Shown one piece after another: positions 17,484 to 26,693 of a stretch of DNA of 64,000 bases. The stretch is from contig NZ_JAJUWR010000010.1 of the NCBI RefSeq assembly GCF_021390545.1, forward strand, positions 1 to 64,000. The letters are read 5' to 3'. The position numbers and the translations under genes are program-made. How positions within the stretch are numbered: position 1 is the first letter of the stretch; each line of letters starts with the position of its first letter. The DNA is from Algoriphagus sp. AGSA1. Its GTDB lineage: Bacteria > Bacteroidota > Bacteroidia > Cytophagales > Cyclobacteriaceae. Below the pieces are notes generated by a model, which did no database searches, was not told the DNA's origin, and saw only the letters and a program-made list of their open reading frames with translations.

Positions 17484-18104
17484 TTACTTGTAGTCTTCCA
17501 GCGTGATTTTTTGCTCACAGAATTCATATTCCCGTGGTTCGTTGGAGCAGATCACTAAAATCCTATCATTCGCATAGTTTGCCATCATTTCTTGGTACCA
17601 AGCTATACCTTTGCGATCAAGATTGGATGTGGGCTCGTCCAAAAAAATAACAGGAACCTGAGAAAAAAGAGCCAAGCCAAGTTTCAGCCTTTGCTTCATG
17701 CCAGAGGAAAATTGCCCCACAGGTTTAGAGCCATGTGGAGTCAGGTACAGTAGGTCGATTATTTCTTTTGGAGAGATTCCATTGAGCGGTTTTTTAAATT
17801 TAAAATGAAAGGTCAGTAATTCCTTCAGGCTGAATTCCTCCGGGAGTTCCATGTAAGGGGCTGAAATGCTAAGATGCGAAAACCAATCGGTTTCGGGGAT
17901 TAGTTTTCCATCCTGGGCATATACTATTTTCCCAGAGCTGACTGGGATGGAACCGCTCAGGCATTTTAAAAGTGTGGATTTACCCGAGCCGTTACTTCCT
18001 GTTATGGCTAGAGAATTGCCCTGGGTTAATCGGAGACTTAGATTTTTAAAAATCCATTCGTATTGGAAGCGTTTTGAAGCTTCTTCAAGTTGGATTTTCA
18101 GCAT
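17484..18104 (-). CDS. ABC transporter ATP-binding protein
   Basis: A 206-residue ATPase subunit with Walker A GSNGSGKST, signature FSSGMKQR, Walker B VIFLDEPTSNLD, and a degraded switch region near the end. No permease is adjacent, so the partner is unknown. It begins two bases before the lpxA stop and is the last gene of the lipid A block; short single ATPases of this type often occur here in Bacteroidota. Specific involvement in lipid A export is not shown. Confidence 0.88.
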   Translation of the reverse strand: MLKIQLEEASKRFQYEWIFKNLSLRLTQGNSLAITGSNGSGKSTLLKCLSGSIPVSSGKIVYAQDGKLIPETDWFSHLSISAPYMELPEEFSLKELLTFHFKFKKPLNGISPKEIIDLLYLTPHGSKPVGQFSSGMKQRLKLGLALFSQVPVIFLDEPTSNLDRKGIAWYQEMMANYANDRILVICSNEPREYEFCEQKITLEDYK

Positions 18105-18106
18105 AG

Positions 18107-18886
18107 TTAATTGATATAGCCTTTCATCACACCACGCTCGGAAGAGCGGATGAAATTCAGGATTTCATCTCTTTCCTTGGTGGCAGGAAGGTTTACTTCG
18201 ATTTCTTCAAGCGCACGGCTGTTATTCATACTATTGAGAAAAAGATAACGATAAACCTCCTGGATATGGGAAATGGATTCGCTAGAAAAGCCTCTTCTCC
18301 TTAGTCCTAGTGAGTTGACACCCGCATAAGACAAAGGCTCCCGGGCAGCTTTAGTAAATGGGGGGACATCTTTTCTGACCAATGAACCTCCTGAGACCAT
18401 AGCATGCATGCCTATTTTCACAAATTGATGGACAGCGCTCGACCCTCCCACTATAGCCCAATCATCAATGGATACATGACCCGCAATCTGTACGGAATTG
18501 GCAATGATGACATGGCTTCCAATGACGCAATCATGTGCTACGTGTACATAAGCCATCAACAGGCAGTGGCTTCCTATCACCGTGGTTTGCTTTTCAATAG
18601 TGCCCCTGCTGATAGTCACGCATTCACGTATGGTGGTATTGTCACCTATTAAGACCGTGGATTCTTCTCCTTGAAACTTTAAGTCCTGGGGTATTCCCGC
18701 AATCACTGCACCGGGAAAGATTTTACAGTTTTTGCCAATGGTGGCTCCTGAAAAAATCGTGACGTTAGGGCCGATCCAGGTATTGTCTCCGATGTTCACA
18801 TTTTTGCCAATTGTAGTGAATGGTTCAATATGGACATTTTCACCGATTGTCGCCTGTGGGTCAATATATGCTAAAGGGCTGATCAT
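18107..18886 (-). CDS. lpxA: UDP-N-acetylglucosamine acyltransferase LpxA
   Basis: A 259-residue left-handed beta-helix protein with many hexapeptide repeats (for example IGENVH, IGKNVN, IGDNTW) over residues 1-180, the catalytic-region AYVHVAHDCVIG and a helical C-terminal domain. It transfers a 3-hydroxyacyl chain from ACP to UDP-GlcNAc, the first step of lipid A synthesis, in the cytoplasm. Its start overlaps the end of lpxC/fabZ by four bases. Confidence 0.96.
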   Translation of the reverse strand: MISPLAYIDPQATIGENVHIEPFTTIGKNVNIGDNTWIGPNVTIFSGATIGKNCKIFPGAVIAGIPQDLKFQGEESTVLIGDNTTIRECVTISRGTIEKQTTVIGSHCLLMAYVHVAHDCVIGSHVIIANSVQIAGHVSIDDWAIVGGSSAVHQFVKIGMHAMVSGGSLVRKDVPPFTKAAREPLSYAGVNSLGLRRRGFSSESISHIQEVYRYLFLNSMNNSRALEEIEVNLPATKERDEILNFIRSSERGVMKGYIN

Positions 18887-20277
18887 GATTCTTTTCGGGT
18901 TATGCTTGCGGTCATTACGGCCTCACATACTAGCGTATTTCCGACATAAGCTTCACCACGCATTTTTGCTATTCCTCGTCTTATCGGGGCCAAAAGCTCA
19001 CATTTAAAAATTAGAGTATCACCAGGGAGTACCATTTTCCTAAACTTACAGTTTTCTATTCCCAGAAAATAAGTCCAATAATTTTCCGGGTCATCTACCG
19101 TGCTCAATACTAATATTCCGCCTGTCTGGGCCATCGCCTCTACCTGCAATACCCCTGGCATTACAGGATTGGCTGGGAAGTGTCCCATGAAAAACGGCTC
19201 GTTGATAGTGACATTCTTTACTCCCGCTACGACCGTGTTATCAAGATAGATGATCTTATCCAGTAGTTGAAATGGATATCTGTGCGGCAAAATATTGCTT
19301 ATCTGATTGATGTCCATAACTGGAGGCAGCTTAGGGTCATAATAGGGTATATGGGAAGCGCTTGACTTCTCCATCGCACGTTTTATTTTCTTTGCAAATG
19401 CTACGTTGGCGGCATGTCCTGGCCTAGCGGCCATTATTTGTGCTTTAAGTGGCCTTCCTACGAGCGCAAGATCACCTACTACATCCAGCAACTTATGGCG
19501 AGCTGGTTCATTTCGGTAGCGAAGATCGACATTGTTTAAAATGCCTTCCTTCTTCACCTCAACTTTAGGTTTGTTGAACATCTTGGCGAGGTGAACCAGT
19601 TCTTTTTCTTCTACAATCCGATCTACCACGACTATGGCGTTGTTCAGGTCGCCGCCTTTGATGAGATTTGAATTGTACAGCATTTCCAGTTCATGCAGAA
19701 AACAAAAAGTGCGGCATGAGGCAATTTCCGTTTTAAACTGGCTTATATCAGTAATCGATGCATGTTGGCTGCCTAGGACAGGGGAATTGTAATCTACCAT
19801 CACTGTCACACGGTAGTTGTCAGTAGGCAATGCTACCATTTCAACTTCACGGGCTGAATCTTTGTATTGTATGCTTTCTTGTACTTCAAAGAACCTTCTT
19901 AGGGCATTTTGCTCTTCAAGTCCTGCGTTTTCCAGGATTTCAATGAATTGTATAGATGATCCATCCATAATGGGAGGCTCGGGACCATCAAGTTGTATGA
20001 GCACATTGTCAATCTCCAGGCCCACCAGAGCAGCCAAGACATGCTCCACCGTATATACGCGAGCACCGTTTTGTTCCAAAGTAGTACCTCTGGATACATC
20101 CACTACCAGGTCGCAATCTGCATCTATCGTAGGACGGCCTTCTAGATCTATCCGTTGGAACTTATATCCATGATTCGGAGGGGCAGGTAGAAAAGTCATA
20201 TTCGAAATGACACCAGTGTGAAGTCCTACCCCGGATAATTCCACCTGTTTTTTTATCGTGTGTTGTTTTACTTTCAT
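18883..20277 (-). CDS. lpxC/fabZ: Bifunctional LpxC deacetylase / FabZ dehydratase
   Basis: A 464-residue fusion. The LpxC part (about 1-305) has the zinc-site histidine of VEHVLAAL and the later [13 protein letters not shown] motif. The FabZ part (about 315-464) has the hot-dog motif [19 protein letters not shown] with its catalytic histidine and glutamate. It therefore commits UDP-acyl-GlcNAc to lipid A and dehydrates 3-hydroxyacyl-ACP, linking the two pathways that compete for this acyl pool. The fusion is typical of Bacteroidota. It lies between lpxD and lpxA. Confidence 0.96.
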   Translation of the reverse strand: MKVKQHTIKKQVELSGVGLHTGVISNMTFLPAPPNHGYKFQRIDLEGRPTIDADCDLVVDVSRGTTLEQNGARVYTVEHVLAALVGLEIDNVLIQLDGPEPPIMDGSSIQFIEILENAGLEEQNALRRFFEVQESIQYKDSAREVEMVALPTDNYRVTVMVDYNSPVLGSQHASITDISQFKTEIASCRTFCFLHELEMLYNSNLIKGGDLNNAIVVVDRIVEEKELVHLAKMFNKPKVEVKKEGILNNVDLRYRNEPARHKLLDVVGDLALVGRPLKAQIMAARPGHAANVAFAKKIKRAMEKSSASHIPYYDPKLPPVMDINQISNILPHRYPFQLLDKIIYLDNTVVAGVKNVTINEPFFMGHFPANPVMPGVLQVEAMAQTGGILVLSTVDDPENYWTYFLGIENCKFRKMVLPGDTLIFKCELLAPIRRGIAKMRGEAYVGNTLVCEAVMTASITRKES

Positions 20278-20311
20278 CTGATTATTGAACCGTTCAGCAA
20301 GCTAAAGGCTG

Positions 20312-20319
20312 CAAATTTA
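20312..20319 (-). promoter_or_regulatory. Possible internal -7 box before lpxC/fabZ
   Basis: On the minus strand TAAATTTG matches TAnnTTTG exactly, overlapping the lpxD stop codon and about 35 bases before the lpxC/fabZ start. It could provide extra transcription of the last genes of the block. No -33 partner is evident. Confidence 0.3.
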
Positions 20320-21339
20320 CTGCTTTTTTTCTAGTTCTTTTAAGCGATGCAGGATCCCTTCCAGGTTTTTGAAGATAGAATAGGATTTGAGGAAGTTTTT
20401 CATGTCCATCCCTATGTATCCGAAAAGCGTTGTTCCTGATTTGGTAACGCTCTTAGTGATGCCAGTATTAGCACCTACGGTGGTGTTGTCCGCGATTTTA
20501 AGATGTCCTATAATTCCGGCCTTTCCGGCGATTATGCAGTTTTTGCCTATCTCCGTAGAACCCGAGATACCGGACTGCGATGCAATCACAGTGTTTTCCC
20601 CTATGATCACATTATGGGCTATCTGTACCAGATTGTCGATTTTAGCACCTTTTTTTATTATTGTAGAACCCATTGTAGCACAATCTATGGTGCTATTTGA
20701 CCCTACGCTCACGTTGTCTTCAATGATTACATTGCCTATTTGAGGAATAGCTTTATAGCTTCCATCTGATTGGGGGGCAAACCCAAACCCATCAGAGCCG
20801 ATGACTGCCCCGGGATGGATCTCGCAATTGCTGCCTATGACAGTATCTGCACAGATTTTTGCTCCCGCATGAATGATCGTATTGTCTCCTATACGCACCC
20901 GGTCCCCTATATGCACGTGACTATGGATTTTCACCGAATCTCCTATGGCGCAGTTTTTTCCAATATAGGAAAAAGCACCCCTGTATGCTTGGCCACCCAT
21001 TTTGGAACTGGCGTCCATGTAGGAGGGATCCTCTATCCCCACCACACTGTTTTTCATCAGCATAGCATAAGCCTCCAGTAACTGGGTAAAGCCGTTATAA
21101 GCATCTTCTACCCTGATCAGGTTGGTTTTTAAAGGTTTAGTGGGGGTAAAGTTTTTAGAGACAATTACTGCAGTGGCATCTGTTTCATAGATAAATTGGG
21201 TGTATTTATCATTTGCCAAAAAACTGATACCACCTTTCTTGCCCTCTTGGATTTTGTCCAGCCGGGATACTTTTTGGGTTTCATCGCCTTCTACGTTTCC
21301 CCGCAGGATTGAAGCAACTTGTCCGAGGGTCAATTCCAT
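20317..21339 (-). CDS. lpxD: UDP-3-O-acylglucosamine N-acyltransferase LpxD
   Basis: A 340-residue protein with an N-terminal uridine-binding domain, a long hexapeptide-repeat beta-helix (about 105-310) and a C-terminal helix. The catalytic-region histidines are visible in [11 protein letters not shown]. It adds the second acyl chain in lipid A synthesis. Seventeen bases separate it from the upstream HD gene and 39 from lpxC/fabZ, consistent with one operon. Confidence 0.96.
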   Translation of the reverse strand: MELTLGQVASILRGNVEGDETQKVSRLDKIQEGKKGGISFLANDKYTQFIYETDATAVIVSKNFTPTKPLKTNLIRVEDAYNGFTQLLEAYAMLMKNSVVGIEDPSYMDASSKMGGQAYRGAFSYIGKNCAIGDSVKIHSHVHIGDRVRIGDNTIIHAGAKICADTVIGSNCEIHPGAVIGSDGFGFAPQSDGSYKAIPQIGNVIIEDNVSVGSNSTIDCATMGSTIIKKGAKIDNLVQIAHNVIIGENTVIASQSGISGSTEIGKNCIIAGKAGIIGHLKIADNTTVGANTGITKSVTKSGTTLFGYIGMDMKNFLKSYSIFKNLEGILHRLKELEKKQ

Positions 21340-21356
21340 ATACTTGATTGAGGGAG

Positions 21357-22589
21357 TTAATAGGTTAAATTTAGGCTTTTGGCCTTACATACATAATGTT
21401 TCTCCACGATTTTACTCATGATCTTTATATTTGGTAGATCCGCAGCTTGGGCTACATCAATTACCTTTCCTTTTTTCGTAAGAATATTGATTCTGTCCTT
21501 TGCCAGATATCCGTAGTTGCTAACAGCACCACTGGAGAAGAAATAATCCAGATCTTCCCGGGGTATCTGCAGTTTGAATATGGTCTTTTCTTTTAATTCA
21601 TTGATTTCCGCAAGAGAAAAGGGGTCATTGGACAGGTTGATTTTGAAAAGATTTCTTGTCAAAAACATTTGGGAAATATTTCTAAGCACATAATCCGGGT
21701 GGTTTTTCCACAGCTTCACTGCTCCCCAAATGTCCAGATCATCCATTTCGAGAAACAATCGCAAAAGATCCGGATTAGTTCGGAAATCTGACAAGGTTGA
21801 CCCATTGTTCAAAAAGTAGTCAAATTCCTGGGTAATGGTGAAACTAAGCCCCGATTGCCGAAGAAATTTAGCACGCTCGATCAGCTTGATCATCATTTTC
21901 TCCGCACTCACAGTTGTTTTGTGAAGATAAACCTGCCAGTACATTAACCGGCGCGCGCTCAGGAAATTCTCAATAGAATAGATTCCTTTCTCTTCGATGA
22001 CCACCTGGTCATTTTTCACATCCATCATTTTTATGATGCGGTCTGCGCCGATAGTCCCCTCAGAGACTCCCGTGAAGAAGCAGTCTCGCTGCAGATAGTC
22101 CAATCGGTCTATGTCCAACTGGCTGGAAACCAGTTGATGAAAGAATTTTCGCTCATATTGGTTCTTAAATATTCTTAAAGTAAGGGCTAGTTTGCCACCA
22201 AATTCCTGATTTAAGAGTTCTATTATAAGAAGAGAGAGCTGCTCATGGGGAACGTCCTTGAGTAAGCTGTACTCTAGGGCATGTGAAAAAGGCCCATGTC
22301 CAATATCATGTAAAAGAATGGCAATTAGCGCGGCTTCATATTCTTCATCTGTAATTTCAGTGCCTTTTATTCGTAGATTGTCTAGCGTAATGCTCATGAG
22401 GTGCATAGCCCCAATCGCATGATGAAAACGGGTATGAAGCGCGCCGGGATAGACGAAGTCGGTCAGGCCCAGTTGTTTTATTCTCCGCAATCGTTGGAAA
22501 TAAGGATGGTCTATAATCGTAAAAATCAACTCGCTAGGGATCGTGATGAATCCGTAAACCGGGTCGTTTAATATCTTCTGGCTTTTCAA
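21357..22589 (-). CDS. HD-domain phosphohydrolase
   Basis: A dGTPase-like protein of about 410 residues. The metal-binding HD motif is seen as [13 protein letters not shown] and [16 protein letters not shown], with the family's C-terminal helical part following. The substrate is not known; relatives hydrolyse dNTPs or other nucleotides. The frame is open from a TTG at 22613, but a perfect minus-strand -7 box (22611-22618) covers that codon, so I prefer the TTG at 22589, which also has an AAGG five bases upstream. It heads the lipid A gene block and is divergent from porX. Confidence 0.85.
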   Translation of the reverse strand: MKSQKILNDPVYGFITIPSELIFTIIDHPYFQRLRRIKQLGLTDFVYPGALHTRFHHAIGAMHLMSITLDNLRIKGTEITDEEYEAALIAILLHDIGHGPFSHALEYSLLKDVPHEQLSLLIIELLNQEFGGKLALTLRIFKNQYERKFFHQLVSSQLDIDRLDYLQRDCFFTGVSEGTIGADRIIKMMDVKNDQVVIEEKGIYSIENFLSARRLMYWQVYLHKTTVSAEKMMIKLIERAKFLRQSGLSFTITQEFDYFLNNGSTLSDFRTNPDLLRLFLEMDDLDIWGAVKLWKNHPDYVLRNISQMFLTRNLFKINLSNDPFSLAEINELKEKTIFKLQIPREDLDYFFSSGAVSNYGYLAKDRINILTKKGKVIDVAQAADLPNIKIMSKIVEKHYVCKAKSLNLTY

Positions 22590-22610
22590 GGAGGCCTTTT
22601 TTGTTTGCCT

Positions 22611-22618
22611 CAAAAGTA
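22611..22618 (-). promoter_or_regulatory. -7 box TACTTTTG for the HD/lpx unit
   Basis: A perfect TAnnTTTG match on the minus strand, placing the transcription start near 22605 and excluding the TTG at 22613 as translation start. It lies 31 bases from the porX start, so the two divergent promoters share the region. Confidence 0.45.
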
Positions 22619-22648
22619 ATTATAATTTTAAAAGAAACGGAATCTGAA

Positions 22649-24205
22649 ATGTCTCAAAAATTCAATATACTCTGGGCGGACGATGAAATCGACTTGCTTA
22701 AGCCGCATATCCTTTTTCTCGAACAAAAAGGATATGCCATCACCACCGTCAACTCTGGCGTGGACGCTATCGAGGAGGTGGAGCAAAAAAACTTTGATGT
22801 AATATTTCTGGACGAAATGATGCCTGGAATGACAGGGCTGGAAACCTTGCAGCAAATCAAGCAGATCAAACCTCAGGTGCCAGTGGTAATGATCACCAAA
22901 AGTGAGGAGGAGCATATCATGGACGATGCGATCGGGGGTAAAATCGCTGACTATCTCATCAAGCCTATTAATCCCAATCAGATTTTGCTTTCTGTCAAGA
23001 AATTGCTCCAAAACAAGCAGTTGATCGATGAACGCACCACACAGAGTTATCAGCAGGATTTCATGAACATCAGCATGGCCTTTGGCGATGCAGAGGATCA
23101 TCAGGATTGGGCTGATATCTATCGAAAACTGACTTACTGGGAAATGCAGATCGATGATACTGAAAACAAAAACATGCTTCCAGTATTGGAATCCCAGAAA
23201 ATTGAAGCTAATTCTAACTTTGCGAAATTCATTAAAGAAAATTATCTGGGCTGGATGGAAGAGAAAAACCCAGTAAAGCCCCTGCTCTCACATCAGGTGA
23301 TGAAAAAGAAGGTTTTTCCGCAGCTTAAACAGAAAAATCCCTTATTCTTCATAGTGATTGATAATTTTAGATTAGATCAGTGGGAGGATATTGAATCTAT
23401 TATTGCTCCCTATTTCAATATAAAAGACAAAGACACCTATTATAGCATTTTGCCTACCACAACGGCATTTGCTCGAAATGCCCTGTTCAGCGGCATGATG
23501 CCAATGGATATGGCGAGATTTTATCCGCAGTTTTGGGAGGATGAAGATTCTGATGAGGGCAAGAATAATTTTGAAGAAGAGTGGTTGAAAATCAATCTTG
23601 ACAAGAACAGGCTGCCAATCAAAACAACTTATAACAAAATCATCCAGGCTCATCAGGGAAGAACGGTACTCGAACAATTTCACTCTTTCTTACAAAATGA
23701 CCTAAATGTCCTGGTTTATAATTTCGTAGATATGGTGTCGCATGCCCGGACTGATATGAAAATGATCCGTGAACTGGCCCCAAATGAGTCTGCTTATCGG
23801 TCTCTCACGACCAGTTGGTTTGAGCATTCGTCCCTTTTTGAGTTGCTGAAGAAAATACATGACGCTGGTGCTGAGGTTATCATAACTACTGATCATGGTA
23901 CGAAACGAGTGAACAAACCTTATCGGATCATCGGCGATAAAAACGTGACTACAAACCTGCGTTATAAGCAGGGTAAAAACCTGAATTTCGAGCAGGGGAA
24001 AGTGTTTGAGATCAAAAAACCCGAAGATGCCAAATTGCCTAGATTGAATGTTTCTTCCACTTATGTTTTTGCTGTGGAGGATTATTTCTTTGCATACCCG
24101 AATAATTACAATTATTATGTGAACTTCTATAAGGACACCTTTCAGCACGGAGGTGTATCTTTGGAGGAAATGATCATTCCGATCGTTCATCTTTCACCAA
24201 AATAA
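22649..24205 (+). CDS. porX: PorX, response regulator with PglZ phosphatase domain
   Basis: A 518-residue protein with an N-terminal receiver domain (acidic pocket ADDE at 10-13, phosphoacceptor Asp55 in FLDEMMPG), a helical linker and a PglZ/alkaline phosphatase-like domain from about 210 (VIDNFRLDQW, LPTTTAFARN, ITTDHGTKR). PorX regulates type IX secretion and gliding genes with PorY and SigP in Porphyromonas and Flavobacterium. Here it is the first gene before tsaE and ald; no porY is adjacent. The ATG at 22649 is preferred over the upstream TTG. Confidence 0.95.
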   Translation: MSQKFNILWADDEIDLLKPHILFLEQKGYAITTVNSGVDAIEEVEQKNFDVIFLDEMMPGMTGLETLQQIKQIKPQVPVVMITKSEEEHIMDDAIGGKIADYLIKPINPNQILLSVKKLLQNKQLIDERTTQSYQQDFMNISMAFGDAEDHQDWADIYRKLTYWEMQIDDTENKNMLPVLESQKIEANSNFAKFIKENYLGWMEEKNPVKPLLSHQVMKKKVFPQLKQKNPLFFIVIDNFRLDQWEDIESIIAPYFNIKDKDTYYSILPTTTAFARNALFSGMMPMDMARFYPQFWEDEDSDEGKNNFEEEWLKINLDKNRLPIKTTYNKIIQAHQGRTVLEQFHSFLQNDLNVLVYNFVDMVSHARTDMKMIRELAPNESAYRSLTTSWFEHSSLFELLKKIHDAGAEVIITTDHGTKRVNKPYRIIGDKNVTTNLRYKQGKNLNFEQGKVFEIKKPEDAKLPRLNVSSTYVFAVEDYFFAYPNNYNYYVNFYKDTFQHGGVSLEEMIIPIVHLSPK

Positions 24206-24213
24206 TTGAACAT

Positions 24214-24645
24214 TTGACACGCTTTACGTACGAGCTGGATGAGATAGACAAGGCTGCAAGGAATGTAATAGAAGCCGCTGACGGGGAGAAAATATGGGTG
24301 TTTCAAGGAGAAATGGGGGCCGGCAAGACCACGCTGATCAAGACACTTGCCGATTCCTTGGGAATAACAGACTCCGTGAGCAGTCCTACATTTGGGATAG
24401 TCAATCATTATGACAATCGAAGTGGTGAGGTTATTTATCACTTCGATTTTTATAGATTGGAAGATCCGACAGAAGCTTTGGATATCGGAATAGAAGAGTA
24501 TTTTTATAGTGGAAACTATTGCTGGCTAGAATGGGCTGAGAAAATTGTTGCATTTTTGCCTGAGAGATTTTTCCTGATCCAGATCACTACGGATTCCGAA
24601 ACCCAACGAACGCTGAACTTACAACATATCCAAAATGCCATCTGA
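24214..24645 (+). CDS. tsaE: tRNA threonylcarbamoyladenosine biosynthesis ATPase TsaE
   Basis: A 143-residue protein with the P-loop GEMGAGKTT, the SSPTFGIVNHY segment and HFDFYRLEDPTEALDIGIEE, all diagnostic for TsaE. It works with TsaB and TsaD in forming t6A37 of tRNAs. No ATG is available in the first part of the frame; TTG 24214 or an ATT just upstream must serve as start. It follows porX by eight bases and overlaps ald by eleven. Confidence 0.92.
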   Translation: MTRFTYELDEIDKAARNVIEAADGEKIWVFQGEMGAGKTTLIKTLADSLGITDSVSSPTFGIVNHYDNRSGEVIYHFDFYRLEDPTEALDIGIEEYFYSGNYCWLEWAEKIVAFLPERFFLIQITTDSETQRTLNLQHIQNAI

Positions 24646-25846
24646 AATTGATCAATTGACAGCTGTGGGACTTATTCCGAAGGAATCACCGGCCAAGGTG
24701 AGGAAGTGGGACCACTCTTTGGTGATAGGGCTGCCGAAGGAAGCCTCCTCCCAAGAAAAACGTATAGTGATCACGCCTGAGTCTGTGGGGTTGCTGACCA
24801 ACAACGGTATAAGTGTAGTCGTAGAGGCAGGAGCTGGTCTTCACTCCAAATTCTCTGATCAGGATTTTTCGGACGCGGGTGCGAAGGTAACAAATTCTAA
24901 AAAGGAGGTGTTTGAATCACAGGTGGTGTTAAAAATAGACCCACCCACGGAAGAAGAGTTGGGTTATATGGGTACGGGGAGCTGTTTGATATCTGCCCTA
25001 CAACTGGAAAGGCAGAGCCAGGATTTCATCCAAACTTTAAATCAAAAGAAAATAACGGCTGTTGCATTTGAATACCTGGAAGATAAGGTAGGGGGAATGC
25101 CTGTCGTGAGAGCCATGTCGGAGATCGCCGGAAGTACCGTAATGCTGATAGCCGCGGAATACCTTTCCAGCGAAAACAACGGCAAGGGATTGATCATGGG
25201 TGGAGTCACTGGGGTGCCGCCCACGCAGGTTGTCATTATAGGAGCAGGGACGGTGGCTGAGTATGCCGCGCGTACAGCTTTGGGTTTAGGTGCCAATATT
25301 AAAGTTTTTGACAATCATATTTACAAGCTCCGCCGTCTGAAACAATTACTGGGGCAGCAGATTTACACTTCCACGATAGATAATTTTAGTTTGACGCAAG
25401 CGCTTTCAGAAGCAGATGTTGTGATTGGGGCTTTACGGGCTGAAAAAGGCAGGAATAAAATAGTGGTTTCAGAAGAGATGGTAGCCAATATGATACACGG
25501 CAGCATTATTATAGATGTGGCGATCGATCAGGGGGGGTGCATAGAGACAGGGCGGGTGACCACGCATGATGATCCTGTTTTTCGGACACATGACATTATT
25601 CATTATTGTGTGCCCAACATAGCTTCTCGGGTCGCCAGGACTGCCTCCTATTCTTTGAGCAATATTTTTACCCCAATCATCCTGCAAATGGCTGATTTGG
25701 GTGGTGCCGAGGAAATGATTTTCAACTATAAATGGTTCTTGAGAGGCGTCTATACTTATAGAGGGAGTTTGACAAATGCATATTTGGGCAGGAAGTTTGG
25801 CATAAGCCATAAGGAACTGCAACTTCTATTAGCAGCCCGGTATTAG
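24635..25846 (+). CDS. ald: Alanine dehydrogenase-like protein
   Basis: A 403-residue protein with an N-terminal AlaDH/PNT domain (IGLPKEASSQEKRIVITPES) and a Rossmann NAD-binding domain (VVIIGAGTVAEYAART). Bacteroidota proteins of this length are usually annotated as alanine dehydrogenase, which interconverts alanine and pyruvate with NAD. They carry about 30 extra N-terminal residues compared with classical enzymes and are as close to transhydrogenase alpha subunits. It is the third gene of the porX unit, overlapping tsaE. Confidence 0.85.
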   Translation: MPSEIDQLTAVGLIPKESPAKVRKWDHSLVIGLPKEASSQEKRIVITPESVGLLTNNGISVVVEAGAGLHSKFSDQDFSDAGAKVTNSKKEVFESQVVLKIDPPTEEELGYMGTGSCLISALQLERQSQDFIQTLNQKKITAVAFEYLEDKVGGMPVVRAMSEIAGSTVMLIAAEYLSSENNGKGLIMGGVTGVPPTQVVIIGAGTVAEYAARTALGLGANIKVFDNHIYKLRRLKQLLGQQIYTSTIDNFSLTQALSEADVVIGALRAEKGRNKIVVSEEMVANMIHGSIIIDVAIDQGGCIETGRVTTHDDPVFRTHDIIHYCVPNIASRVARTASYSLSNIFTPIILQMADLGGAEEMIFNYKWFLRGVYTYRGSLTNAYLGRKFGISHKELQLLLAARY

Positions 25847-25850
25847 AGGA

Positions 25851-26324
25851 TTAAGAAAGCAAATTTTGTCTTAACAGAAATTCCAGCTGTTCATTGGACT
25901 TGATCAATGCTTGAGTGAGTTTTTCGTTTTCGCGGCGAAGCTGATAAATCTCAAAAGCGTTTCTGATTACTGTACGTAGATAATCTTCTTCCCAAGGCTT
26001 GGTCAGGTAGTGGTAAACCTGTCCTTTGTTGATCGCATCAATTACAGCCTGGATGTCAGTATATCCAGTCAGAAGTATCCTTATGGGCCCAGGATAGGTA
26101 GGAATAATGGATTCCAGGAATTCCACGCCGGTTTCTTCTGGCATCCTCTGGTCAGTGATGATGATGTCTATCTCTTCTTGATCCAGAATGGCTCTGCCAT
26201 CCTGGGCATTAATTGCTAGAAAAATCTTATATTCTCTTCTGAAAGTCGCTTTAAATGCCTGAAGATTGTTGTCCTCATCATCCACATATAAGATTTTTAT
26301 TTTTTCTTGAGGCTTCTCTTCCAT
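25851..26324 (-). CDS. Stand-alone receiver protein
   Basis: A 157-residue receiver domain with an acidic pocket (VDDED at 14-18), phosphoacceptor Asp58 in IITDQRMP, the conserved threonine in LLTGYTD, lysine in YLTKPW, and a short C-terminal coiled coil. It has no output domain. Its sequence is strikingly close to the receiver of the kinase at 30619-31704, so it may be an alternative phosphate acceptor for the same kinase. It converges with ald and is divergent from the E1-like gene. Confidence 0.9.
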   Translation of the reverse strand: MEEKPQEKIKILYVDDEDNNLQAFKATFRREYKIFLAINAQDGRAILDQEEIDIIITDQRMPEETGVEFLESIIPTYPGPIRILLTGYTDIQAVIDAINKGQVYHYLTKPWEEDYLRTVIRNAFEIYQLRRENEKLTQALIKSNEQLEFLLRQNLLS

Positions 26325-26693
26325 GATGCAAAAATCTAAAAAAAAACTGCAATTCTATGTGTTTTTGGTTTCAATTTCAAATTAGTTAAATTTTCTTGGT
26401 TGAACCAGTGTAAACCCAAATTATATTCTGGTAAGTTTGGGGGCTGGATGATGGATAGTTGATTTTCCCGGTTTTCCATTTTTGTATTGAAATTTTCTCC
26501 TGTTTAGGCTTAGTTTTGCGGCGGGTCTTTATGCTACATGGTGTTTCTTTCATTTGAGATGCAAAATAATGTAAGTTGTAGGTAGAAGATCAATGGAAAA
26601 ATAAAAGCGAAATTATTATATAAGATTAACTGAATTATTGCATTTTAGTGAATTATTACTCACCCCATAATTAAACCTTTCAGGTTAATTTCC
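26325..26693. other. Divergent intergenic region of the signalling cassette
   Basis: A 369-base AT-rich region between the orphan receiver and the E1-like gene. It must hold two promoters; no perfect TAnnTTTG box is present on either strand. Near-matches include a TAGATTTTTG-like box 9-18 bases before the receiver start on the minus strand. No coding frame is convincing. Confidence 0.5.

Noticed and set aside
20770-21081. Plus-strand frame inside lpxD
   Set aside because: It is antisense to a clear hexapeptide-repeat enzyme and has no recognisable product.
22601-22648. Upstream TTG extension of porX
   Set aside because: The extra 16 residues are not receiver-like and include promoter sequence; ATG 22649 begins directly at the conserved domain.
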